In this document: positions 43,090 to 51,424 of the stretch, in pieces
How positions within the stretch are numbered: the first letter of the stretch is position 1
Layout: every line of letters starts with the position of its first letter
DNA from: Longimicrobium sp.
Lineage (GTDB): Bacteria; Gemmatimonadota; Gemmatimonadetes; Longimicrobiales; Longimicrobiaceae
Direction: 5' to 3'
Length of the DNA: 64,000 bases
NCBI RefSeq assembly: GCF_036388275.1
Contig: NZ_DASVSF010000011.1
Coordinates: 1-64,000 of the forward strand
Made by a program: the position numbers and the translations under genes
The notes under the pieces: generated by a model
What the model was told of the DNA's origin: nothing
The model's input: only the letters and a program-made list of their open reading frames with translations
Databases searched by the model: none

Positions 43090-45336
43090 CTACCACTCGA
43101 ACACGCTCAACAAGCTCGAGTAATCATCCGTCCACGGCGGCACGCGCCGGTCCGTGAGCGGCTTCCACCGCGAGTCGGCTGCGACGATGACCAGGTCCTC
43201 CTCCGTGCGCGCCACCGTGATCCAGGTGGCGATGGACTCGTACCGCTTCCGCTTTCCATCCGGCCCGCTGCTCACCCGCGCGGCCAGCCCCCGCTCGCGC
43301 ACCAGCGCCGCGACCACCGGCTCCAGGTCCAGGTAGCGGTTGCTGATGTGGATGGCGATCACCCCGCCCGGCGCCAGCCGGTCCAGGTACGTCCCCATGG
43401 CCTCGCGCGTCAGCAGGTGCACGGGAATGGCGTCGCTGCTGAATGCGTCCAGCAGGATCATGTCGTACTTCGGCTCGCTCGCGCGCGCCAGCGACAGCCG
43501 GGCGTCGCCCAGCTCGATCCGCGTCTTCGCCGGAGAATCCGGCAGGTAGGTGAAGTAGCGGCGGTCCGTGGCCATCTTCACCACGTGCGGATCGATCTCG
43601 TAGAACGTCCACTCCTCCCCCGCCCTGGCGTACGCGGCTGTGGTGCCCGTTCCCAGCCCCACGACCGCCACTTTCCGCCGTCCGGCGCGCGGAGCCGTGG
43701 CGGCAAAGATCTGCCCCACCGGCCCGTGCGGCAGGTAGTAGGTGATGGGGTCGCGCGGATTCCTGAGGCTCTGCGCGCCGTGCAGCGTGGAGCCGTGCCG
43801 CAGCACGTGGAAGCGCTCGATGATGCCGAACTCCACCACCTTGAAGCGCCCGTAGAAGGAGCGCTCCGCCAGCAGCACCCCCGGCTCGCGGATGGCCTTC
43901 ACCGTGGAGTACAACATCACCGTGCCCAGGCACAGCGCCAGCCACAGCGGCGTGCGGGCCAGCGCCAGGGTCAGCAGCAGCATCAGCGCGGCCGCCGAGG
44001 CCATCAGCAGGCCGGGGTTCATCTCCTTGGAGTTGGCGCCGATGTACAGCAGCGCGCCCGTAACCGCCACGGTGCGCACCGCCATCATCGCGTGTCCCCT
44101 CCACCCCTGCCGCTCCTGGGGCCAGGGTCGCGCCAGGCACGCCAGGGCGATGGAGAGCGCGTACTCGTAGACGTTGTTGAACACCACCGGGGCCACCAGC
44201 ACGTTGAAGATGCCGCCCAGCACCCCGCCCACCGAGATCCACAGGTAGAACTCCGTCAGGTGCCGCACGGCCGGCCGGCGGCGCGCCAGTTCGCCGTGGC
44301 ACACCATCCCCGTCACGAACAGCCCGGCCAGGTGCACGGGGATGGCGGCTACGGCCTCTTCCACGAAGCCGCTGAGCAGCAGCAGCACCACCACCATCAG
44401 CACCGGCGGCTGAAGCCACAGCATGTGCTCGTGCGGCAGCGGCGGCCTTCGCGCGAACGCCAGCGTGAACGTCAGCAGGTACAGGGCGAGGGGCAGCACC
44501 CACAGCAGGGGCACCGGGCTGAGGTCGGTGGTGATGTACGTCGTCAGCGCCAGCAGCATGGCCGACGGCACGAACGCCAGGAACGTCCAGATGCCCCGCT
44601 CGCGCCAGGGGACAGACGTGCGTGAGTGCGACAGTGTGGGAGTGCGGGACTCCGCGTCCGCCGGGGCCACGTCGGTTTGGTCGGTGGATGGCGGGACGGG
44701 GCGCCACACCCAGGCGGCCGCGCCGGCGATCAGCAGCGCAAGGGCGCCGAAGCCGATCGCCCACGCCGCGCTCTGCCCGGCCAGGCGCATCCGCGGCTCC
44801 ATCAGCGCGGGGTAGGCGAACAGCGAAAGCATGCTTCCCAGGTTGCTGGCCGCGTACAGGGGATAGGGATCGGCCGCGTTCCGGTGGCCGCTGTGCGCGA
44901 ACCAGCGCTGAAGCAGAGGCCCCGTGCCGGCCAGCACGAAGAAGGGCGGGCCCACGGTGAGCAGCATGGTCCCCAGCAGCCAGGGAATGGGCGCGTCGCT
45001 CCCCTCCGGCGAGCGCCCCGCCACGCTGATGGGCAGTAGCAGCGCGGTCACCGCCAGCAGCCCCACGTGCACCCCCACCTGGGCGCGCACCCCCAGCTTC
45101 TGCGTGCTCACGTGCGCGTACAGGTACCCGCCCAGCAGCGCGGCCTGAAAGAACAGCATGCAGGTGTTCCACACGGCGGGCGAGCCGCCCAGCAGCGGAA
45201 GCACCATCTTGCCGAACATGGGCTGCACCAGGAACAGCAGGAACGCGCTCAGGAACACCGACGCGGTGAACGTTCCCACCAGGGCGAACGACCGCGCGCG
45301 CACCGGCAGGGGAACCGGCGGCGGGGGCGGGGGCAT
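43090..45336 (-). CDS. Membrane-fused spermidine synthase-like protein
   Basis: A 748-residue protein with about 14 membrane helices in its first 470 residues, resembling the 'fused MFS/spermidine synthase' family, followed by a class I methyltransferase-fold domain with GLGTGTTAAYARAGEEW near 563, FYEIDPHVV, ELGDARLSLA and MILLDAFSSDAIPVHLLT (the spermidine synthase-like D-A-F-S/D motif). True activity of this membrane branch is unknown; it may aminopropylate or methylate something at the membrane. Residues about 229-240 (ESRTPTLSHSRTS) are encoded by the same 8-bp repeat found in the adjoining intergenic array. An in-frame TTG 42 bases upstream is an alternative start. Confidence 0.85.
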   Translation of the reverse strand: MPPPPPPVPLPVRARSFALVGTFTASVFLSAFLLFLVQPMFGKMVLPLLGGSPAVWNTCMLFFQAALLGGYLYAHVSTQKLGVRAQVGVHVGLLAVTALLLPISVAGRSPEGSDAPIPWLLGTMLLTVGPPFFVLAGTGPLLQRWFAHSGHRNAADPYPLYAASNLGSMLSLFAYPALMEPRMRLAGQSAAWAIGFGALALLIAGAAAWVWRPVPPSTDQTDVAPADAESRTPTLSHSRTSVPWRERGIWTFLAFVPSAMLLALTTYITTDLSPVPLLWVLPLALYLLTFTLAFARRPPLPHEHMLWLQPPVLMVVVLLLLSGFVEEAVAAIPVHLAGLFVTGMVCHGELARRRPAVRHLTEFYLWISVGGVLGGIFNVLVAPVVFNNVYEYALSIALACLARPWPQERQGWRGHAMMAVRTVAVTGALLYIGANSKEMNPGLLMASAAALMLLLTLALARTPLWLALCLGTVMLYSTVKAIREPGVLLAERSFYGRFKVVEFGIIERFHVLRHGSTLHGAQSLRNPRDPITYYLPHGPVGQIFAATAPRAGRRKVAVVGLGTGTTAAYARAGEEWTFYEIDPHVVKMATDRRYFTYLPDSPAKTRIELGDARLSLARASEPKYDMILLDAFSSDAIPVHLLTREAMGTYLDRLAPGGVIAIHISNRYLDLEPVVAALVRERGLAARVSSGPDGKRKRYESIATWITVARTEEDLVIVAADSRWKPLTDRRVPPWTDDYSSLLSVFEW

Positions 45337-45546
45337 GATGGAAAACGGCCTGGACGCCGGTGCGGGTTGGGTGCTCAACGCGGTGGGCTGTGGGGGTGAA
45401 CCTGGCGATGCGGGGTATCATCGTTGGCGGGCGCCGGTTGCGTCAAGCGCACGCCGCGCCCCGGCTGGTGGAAATCACCGGAAGGGGTGCGCATTTTGCG
45501 CCGTCACAACCGTGTAACAGGTCTCCATCGCCACGCGAGAGGTGTA

Positions 45547-47661
45547 GTGACGGCTCCAGAGCGCCCTCCGCGGGCTCGATCCACCGAAGACGCGCTCAAG
45601 GAGACCGAGCGGGCCTTCCGGACCGTGCTCGACAACCTTCCCGGCTTCGCCTACCGCTGCCGCAACGAGCCCACCTGGCCCACGGAGCTGCTCAGCGAGG
45701 GCTTCGAGCCATTGACGGGGTATCCGCCGTCCGACCTGCTGGATGGCCGGGTGACCTACGCCAGCCTCATTCACCCCGAAGACCGCGACCGGGTGTGGGC
45801 CGACGTGCAGGAAGGCCTGGCCGCACGCCGGCGCTTCCAGTCCACCTACCGCATGCTCACGCGGGGAGGCGAAAAATGGGTGTGGGAGCAGGGCCAGGGC
45901 GTCTGGGCGGCCGATGGGGCGCTGGCCGCGCTGGAGGGGCTGGTGCTGGACGTGTCCGGGCAAAAGGCCGTGGAGATGGAGCTGCGGCACGCGGAAGAGC
46001 GCTTCCGCCTGCTCACCGAGCACTCCTGGGACATCGTCCACGTGCAGGATGCGCAGCGCGTGATCCAGTACATCAGCCCCTCGGTGGAGCGGATGCTGGG
46101 CTTTGCGCCGGATGAGATGGTGAACCGGCGCGGGGCCCTGTTCGTCCACCCCGACGACCAGGACTTCGTCCGCGGCATCTACGCGGGCGAGATGCTGCAG
46201 CCCGGCGCCACCACGCGCACCGAGTTCCGGCTGCGGCACAAGGACGGATCGTGGCGCACGGTGGAGGTGTTTTCGCGCAACACGGCCGGTCCCGGGCAGC
46301 CTCCGTACGTAATCACCTACACGCGTGACGTCACCGAGCAGCGGCGGATGGAGGCCGAGCTGCGCCAGCTGGCGCTGTACGATGCGCTGACGGGGCTGCC
46401 CAATCGAACCCTGCTGCTGGACCGGCTGGGGCATGCGCTGGCGCGGGCCGGGGAGGGCGGCGACGCCGTATGCGCCCTGCTGTTCCTGGACCTGGACCGC
46501 TTCAAGCGGGTGAACGACAGCCTGGGGCACGCCGCGGGCGACCGGCTGCTGCAGGAGGTGGCGCGCCGCATCCAGGCCGTCGCCCGGCCGGAAGACACCC
46601 CGGCCCGCCTGGGGGGCGACGAGTTCGCGCTGCTGGTGCATTCGGCGCGCAGCGAGGGACAGGTGATGGGGATCGCCTCGCGGCTGCAGGCCGCCATCTC
46701 CGCGCCCGCCGCGCTGGACGGCGCCGAGGTCACCCCCAGCGCCAGCATGGGCGTGGCGCTGCTGCACGAGGGGTACGCGGGGCCCGACGAGGTGCTGCGC
46801 GACGCCGACATCGCCATGTACAGCACCAAGGCGCGCGGACGCGGCGGCTTCGCCGTGTTCTCGCCCACCATGCACGCGGATGCGGTGGGGCTGCTGGAAA
46901 CGGAGAACGCGCTCCGCCGGGCGCTGGACCGGTCCGAGTTCCGCACCTTCTACCAGCCCATCGTGTCTGCCGAAACCGAGGCGCTGGTGGGATGGGAGGC
47001 GCTGGTGCGCTGGCAGCACCCGGAGCGCGGGCTGCTGGGCCCCGCCGCCTTCCTGCCCATCGCCGAAGACAGCGGACTGATGGTAAGGATCGACCGCTGG
47101 GTGATGAGCGACGCGCTGCGGCAGCTTTGCCTGTGGCGCGAGCGGTTTCCCGGGCTGTTCGTGAGCGTCAACGTGTCGGGGAGCGACTTCGACCACCCCG
47201 GGATGGTGGAACAGGTGCAGTCGGCGCTGAGCGAGGCCTGCGTGCCCGCCGGATCTCTGCGGCTGGAGGTGACCGAGAGCGTGCTGATCGAAAACGTCGC
47301 GGCCGACTCGGCGCTGCGGCAGGTAAAGGCGCTGGGGGTGCGGGTAGACCTGGACGACTTCGGCACCGGCTACTCCAGCCTCAGCTACCTGTCGCGCTTC
47401 GCCGTAGACGCGCTGAAGATCGACCGCTCGTTCGTTGCGTCGCTGCGGGAGAAGCCTGAGAGCCGGGCGATCGTGGGCGCCATCGTGTCGCTGGCGGGAA
47501 GCCTGGGGCTGGAGGGAACGACCGCGGAGGGGATCGAGTCGCGCGAACAGGCCGACGACCTGCGCGCCGCCGGCTGCACCCATCTGCAGGGCTACGCCTT
47601 TTCGCCCCCGCTCCCCGCCGCCGAAGCCGAGGCGTGGATGGTATCCCGCGGGGCCGCATAG
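45547..47661 (+). CDS. PAS-PAS-GGDEF-EAL cyclic-di-GMP enzyme
   Basis: A soluble 704-residue signalling protein. Two PAS domains (about 18-135 and 145-270) precede a diguanylate cyclase domain with an intact LGGDEFALLV active site near 356 and an RPED product-inhibition site five residues before it. The EAL phosphodiesterase domain has WEALVRWQHPERG near 484, plus DDFGTGYSSLSYL and LKIDRSFV. Both catalytic sites look complete, so it may switch between making and degrading c-di-GMP. The GTG start is supported by GAGAGG five bases upstream; the longer frame has no such site. It diverges from the gene at 43090. Confidence 0.93.
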   Translation: MTAPERPPRARSTEDALKETERAFRTVLDNLPGFAYRCRNEPTWPTELLSEGFEPLTGYPPSDLLDGRVTYASLIHPEDRDRVWADVQEGLAARRRFQSTYRMLTRGGEKWVWEQGQGVWAADGALAALEGLVLDVSGQKAVEMELRHAEERFRLLTEHSWDIVHVQDAQRVIQYISPSVERMLGFAPDEMVNRRGALFVHPDDQDFVRGIYAGEMLQPGATTRTEFRLRHKDGSWRTVEVFSRNTAGPGQPPYVITYTRDVTEQRRMEAELRQLALYDALTGLPNRTLLLDRLGHALARAGEGGDAVCALLFLDLDRFKRVNDSLGHAAGDRLLQEVARRIQAVARPEDTPARLGGDEFALLVHSARSEGQVMGIASRLQAAISAPAALDGAEVTPSASMGVALLHEGYAGPDEVLRDADIAMYSTKARGRGGFAVFSPTMHADAVGLLETENALRRALDRSEFRTFYQPIVSAETEALVGWEALVRWQHPERGLLGPAAFLPIAEDSGLMVRIDRWVMSDALRQLCLWRERFPGLFVSVNVSGSDFDHPGMVEQVQSALSEACVPAGSLRLEVTESVLIENVAADSALRQVKALGVRVDLDDFGTGYSSLSYLSRFAVDALKIDRSFVASLREKPESRAIVGAIVSLAGSLGLEGTTAEGIESREQADDLRAAGCTHLQGYAFSPPLPAAEAEAWMVSRGAA

Positions 47662-47681
47662 GGGGAGTGCGGGGGAGGCGT

Positions 47682-48266
47682 TCAGCGGATCTCGATCCCG
47701 GTCTGATGCGCGGTCGGCTGTGCGGCCACGATGATCCGCGCGGCCTCCGCCAAGTCGGGGGCGACGTGGTCCGGCGGGAGAGCCGAATTCGAATCCGCTC
47801 GGCCTCCGACCAGAATGGTGCGGCAGCCGGCGAGCCGGCCCGCTTCGGCGTCGGCGGGGGTGTCGCCTATCATCCAGGAGCGGGCGAGGTCGATGCCGTG
47901 CTCCGCCGCGAGCGAGGTGATCATCCCCGGGCGCGGCTTTCGGCAGTCGCAGGCGATGCGATAGCGGTCGACGGTGCCCTCGGGATGGTGCGGGCACCAG
48001 CGGAACGCCTCGATCTCCACCCCCTCCGTCCGAAGCAGTTCGCGAACCCGCCCCTCCACGGGCCCGAGCGCCTCCTCCGCGAAGTACCCGCGCGCCACCC
48101 CCGACTGGTTGGAGACCACGAACAGGGGGAAGCCAGCGTCGCGCAGCATCCGCAACCCCTCCCCCGCCCCGCGGGTGAGCCGGATGAGCGCCGGGTCGAC
48201 GTTGTACGGCACGTCCTCGATCAGCGTGCCATCCTTGTCCAGAAACACCGCCGCTGTCCCGCTCAT
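47682..48266 (-). CDS. gmhB: D-glycero-beta-manno-heptose-1,7-bisphosphate 7-phosphatase
   Basis: HAD-superfamily phosphatase of 194 residues for ADP-heptose synthesis, the precursor of LPS inner core. Motif I is FLDKDGTLIED, motif II VVSNQSGVARG, and motif IV MIGDTPADAEAG. The zinc loop CPHHPEG...CDCRKP is diagnostic of GmhB rather than of histidinol phosphatase alone. The ATG follows GGGAGGGG at ideal spacing. No other heptose gene is nearby. Confidence 0.9.
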   Translation of the reverse strand: MSGTAAVFLDKDGTLIEDVPYNVDPALIRLTRGAGEGLRMLRDAGFPLFVVSNQSGVARGYFAEEALGPVEGRVRELLRTEGVEIEAFRWCPHHPEGTVDRYRIACDCRKPRPGMITSLAAEHGIDLARSWMIGDTPADAEAGRLAGCRTILVGGRADSNSALPPDHVAPDLAEAARIIVAAQPTAHQTGIEIR

Positions 48267-48352
48267 CCCCTCCCTAGCCCCTATGTGTTGTTGCATTCGC
48301 GGACCTGCGTCCCTCCCAGGACGCGCCACATCATCGAACCCACACCCAAGTA

Positions 48353-48408
48353 AGCCAGTCCGCGAAGGCGGACTTCGTGTGGTCGTTGCAGCGAATTCAT
48401 TCGCCCGC
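48353..48408. repeat. Intergenic repeat R4
   Basis: AGCCAGTCCGCGAAGGCGGA followed by CTTCGTGTGGTCGTTGCAGC and GAATTCATTCGCCC. The first part is a palindrome (AGTCCGC/GCGGACT). Copies are at 27852-27905 (inverted) and 54144-54199. Confidence 0.75.
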
Positions 48409-48511
48409 CGCGGCTGGGCCCGTCCGGGAGCCACGACCTACCTGTCTCGACGAGGCTCGGGCTAGCCCTTCGGAGCCACGACCTACCGGCCCCACCGCGG
48501 CTTGGCGCTCC

Positions 48512-49861
48512 CTACCGGCTTGCGCGCGGGTAGATGCGGTAGCGCTCGCGAACCGTGTTCCACTCGGCCAGCTCGCGCTGCCAGCGGCGGTCGATCTCGC
48601 GCGGATCGTCGCCGCGGTCGAAGGCGGCGCGTGCCCAGTGCGAGCCGATCATCTGCGTGAACCCCGTGTTCATCACGCGGAACTGCCCCGGGTTCTGCTT
48701 CTTTGCCTCCGTCAGCAGCACCAGCGCCGTGTACGCCGGGCGGTACGTGTTGCGGTCGGTGATGTCCAGCCGCAGCGTGGTGAAGGTTTGCCCCTTGTAC
48801 TGCGTGTCGACCTTGGGATCGGTTGTGGGCGTGATCTGCACGGGCGTCAGCGTCACGCCGGGAAGGTTGTATTGCGCCACGGCGGCGCGCAGCCGCTCGG
48901 CGTTCAGCCAGGGCGCGCCCACGTAGCTGAACGGCGCGTCGGTGCCCCGCCCCACGTGCACGTTGGTCCCCTCGCCCAGCACCAGCCCGGAGAAATTGAG
49001 CGCCGCGTTCACCGAGCGGATGTTGGGGCTGGGCGGAATGAAGCGCAGCCCGGTTTCTTCGAACCACATGTCCGGCCGCCATCCCTCCGCCGGAACCACG
49101 TGAAGCTGGGCGCCCACGTTGGCCGTCTCGTTGAAATAGCGGGCGATCTCGCCAGCCGTCATCCCGTGGCGCAATGGGACGCTGTAGTAGCCGGTGATCA
49201 CCTGCGTGACGGCGCGCACCTCCATGTCCATCACGGGGCCGTCCTGCGCGTCGGTGATGGGATTGGGGCGGTCGAGAACGATGAAGGGAATCTTGCGCTT
49301 GGCGGCCTCTTCCATCGCCATCGCCATCGTCCACACGAACGTATAGACGCGCGCCCCGATGTCCTGGATGTCGAACACCAGCACGTCGACGCTGTCCAGC
49401 TCCGCGGCGGTGGGGCGCTGGGTGCGGTCGTACAGCGAGTAGACGGGAACGCCGGTGCGCGCGTCGCGCCCGCCGACGAAGGTGGCGCCCGCCTCCAGGT
49501 CGCCGCGGATGCCGTGCTCGGGCCCGAAGAGCGCCACCAGCCGCACGCCGGGGGTGCGCGCCAGCACGTCCGCACCCAGCTCGCCGGAGCGCGTGACGGC
49601 GCTGGGGTTGGTGATCAGCCCCACGCGCTTGCCGCGCACCAGGTGCACCGAGTCGCGCAGCAGCACCTCGATTCCCGGCACCACCGCGGCGCTCCGGGGC
49701 GGCGCGTCCTTCGCCGGCGCGGTTGCCGTGGCGCCGGGCGCCGAATCGGCCTGGGTGCCGGGCGCGTCCGGCTGCGACCCCGTTCGGCAGCCCGCGGCGG
49801 AGAGCGCGGCGAGCGCCAGGGCGGCGGTGACGCGAAGCAAGCGTGGGGCGTGGAGTTGCAT
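48512..49861 (-). CDS. namZ: Exo-beta-N-acetylmuramidase NamZ (DUF1343)
   Basis: A 449-residue lipoprotein (signal ending AAGC) of the DUF1343 family, whose Bacillus and Tannerella members cleave terminal MurNAc from peptidoglycan fragments. Recognisable blocks are GLITNPSAVTRSG, LFGPEHGIRGD, VPVYSLYDRT, DVLVFDIQDIGARVYT and LDRPNPI. A 45-residue Ala/Pro linker separates the lipid anchor from the domain. A NagZ-type glucosaminidase is encoded nearby on the same strand; together they could degrade MurNAc-GlcNAc chains in the periplasm. Confidence 0.9.
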   Translation of the reverse strand: MQLHAPRLLRVTAALALAALSAAGCRTGSQPDAPGTQADSAPGATATAPAKDAPPRSAAVVPGIEVLLRDSVHLVRGKRVGLITNPSAVTRSGELGADVLARTPGVRLVALFGPEHGIRGDLEAGATFVGGRDARTGVPVYSLYDRTQRPTAAELDSVDVLVFDIQDIGARVYTFVWTMAMAMEEAAKRKIPFIVLDRPNPITDAQDGPVMDMEVRAVTQVITGYYSVPLRHGMTAGEIARYFNETANVGAQLHVVPAEGWRPDMWFEETGLRFIPPSPNIRSVNAALNFSGLVLGEGTNVHVGRGTDAPFSYVGAPWLNAERLRAAVAQYNLPGVTLTPVQITPTTDPKVDTQYKGQTFTTLRLDITDRNTYRPAYTALVLLTEAKKQNPGQFRVMNTGFTQMIGSHWARAAFDRGDDPREIDRRWQRELAEWNTVRERYRIYPRASR

Positions 49862-50065
49862 CGGTGGTCCGTTGGATCGAGGAAGTGCCGCCGTCCGCGG
49901 TGCGCGCGGTGCGGTACCCACACTGCCGCATGGCGGGGAGCACCATCCGGGCCTGCGAAACACGCGCCATCGGCGCGCCGGTGCGGCGTGCGGGCGAAGA
50001 GCCATCTTGCGCCGACCCGCACGGACGCGCGACGATGGGGGTCCCACCGTCAACCCCGTCGGCAG

Positions 50066-50560
50066 ATGACCGAGCTGGAACGCGAGTTTCTCCACAACCT
50101 GGTGACCGCCGCGTGGCCGCTGCCGGTGCAGATCGCGTTCGGCGCGGGGCTGGTGGCCGTGTACTGGGCGTGGTCCCGCTTCTACTACGCGGTGATCGAC
50201 CCGGCGCTGCGCAACGTGATCGGGGGCGTGCTCGGAGCCAGGGTCGTATGGGTCGCGCGGTACAGCGCCGAGTACCCGACACCCCTGGAACTGGGCTTTC
50301 CCCGCAACCGGTATCACCGCTGGACGTGGGGCATACAGGCCGAGGCCCGCCGCACGGTGGGGCGCGACGCGGCCGCGCTGCTCCTCTCCTTCCTGTTCGT
50401 CACCCTGATGGGCGGGCTGTGGCCGATCGCGGTTTTCCTCTTCGTCTTCCTGCAGCTCGAAGCGCTGTCCTACGTCGTCTTCCTGCCCGTGTGCGTGGCC
50501 CTGATCGCCATCTACTCCATCTTCTGGGCCGGACGGCACGAGGTGGCGGGAATGCGCTGA
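50066..50560 (+). CDS. Membrane protein, unknown
   Basis: A 164-residue protein with three to four helices: about 17-37, 105-125 and 127-150. A basic, Trp/Tyr-rich loop (PRNRYHRWTWGIQAEARR) lies between the first and second. It is divergent from namZ. No family recognised. Confidence 0.65.
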   Translation: MTELEREFLHNLVTAAWPLPVQIAFGAGLVAVYWAWSRFYYAVIDPALRNVIGGVLGARVVWVARYSAEYPTPLELGFPRNRYHRWTWGIQAEARRTVGRDAAALLLSFLFVTLMGGLWPIAVFLFVFLQLEALSYVVFLPVCVALIAIYSIFWAGRHEVAGMR

Positions 50561-50848
50561 GACGCCGTCTACCTGGCGCGGTGTGCGTTTCTCGCACTCT
50601 GCTGCCCGGAATTCGTACACGTAGGCTAAACGTGGCGGAATTCCACGACTTCAGCCTCGATGCACATTCGATCCAGACCGATATCCGTACATTCCATCGT
50701 GGGCGCGCCCGGTGGATGAAAAGGATCTAACTCGCTGCACATGAAGCACTTGTACGCAATCGCTCATTATGGCGCGTTCCTCGAATAAGGTGATGCCGTC
50801 GCCGGGGCCATCGTCCCGCACCTCACCGAAATCGCTGGAGCCACCATC

Positions 50849-51358
50849 ATGTCCTTCATCCGCTACGCTGCCGCCCTCGCCGCCACGATCTCGCTGATCT
50901 CCGCGTCCGAAGCACGTGCGCAGGCCATTCCGTTCGGCGGCGCGGAGATGATGGCCATCAGCGGCGTCATCGAGAGCGGCGCACCGGCCGTGGCACCCAG
51001 GGCGAACGTCGAAGAGCCGGCGCGGCGCCGGTCCCCGCATCCCACCGCTTCTGCGACGCTGCTGGCGCGGATGGGCTGCGCGAAAGCGGACGAGTCCCGC
51101 GGCCGGCGCTCCGGTGTGGCGGTGGGGATGGACGCCTGCGTGGCGCTGGCCCGGTACGGCCAGCCCAGCAGCACCACCTTCAGCGACTTCGGGCACACGG
51201 AGCTGGTGACGATGGTCTGGGGCAACGTGGGAGGATCGTACGGCGTGCACATCGCGGCGGTAACCTACAAGGACCATCCGCTCACGTACGAGGCCGGAAA
51301 GCAGGCGGAGATCGGCAACTGGAGGATCACGCGCCACTTCGGAATGGAGCGCCGCTGA
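50849..51358 (+). CDS. Secreted protein, unknown
   Basis: A 169-residue exported protein: the signal peptide ends ARAQA, a disordered Arg/Pro segment follows, and the last 100 residues form a compact, probably alpha/beta domain with two Cys (ARMGCAKADE and GMDACVAL) and a repeated Gly pattern. A strong terminator follows. No family recognised. Confidence 0.7.
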   Translation: MSFIRYAAALAATISLISASEARAQAIPFGGAEMMAISGVIESGAPAVAPRANVEEPARRRSPHPTASATLLARMGCAKADESRGRRSGVAVGMDACVALARYGQPSSTTFSDFGHTELVTMVWGNVGGSYGVHIAAVTYKDHPLTYEAGKQAEIGNWRITRHFGMERR

Positions 51359-51382
51359 AGTCCGCGACCGCGAGAGGTGCCG

Positions 51383-51422
51383 AACGCGCACGCCGTCCCA
51401 GCCGGACGGCGTGCGCGTTTTG
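51383..51422 (+). terminator. Intrinsic terminator
   Basis: Perfect 15-bp stem (51383-51397 with 51405-51419, seven-base loop) followed by TTT on the plus strand. It lies 24 bases after the secreted protein gene and abuts the convergent nagZ stop codon, so it may serve both. Confidence 0.8.
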
Positions 51423-51424
51423 CG

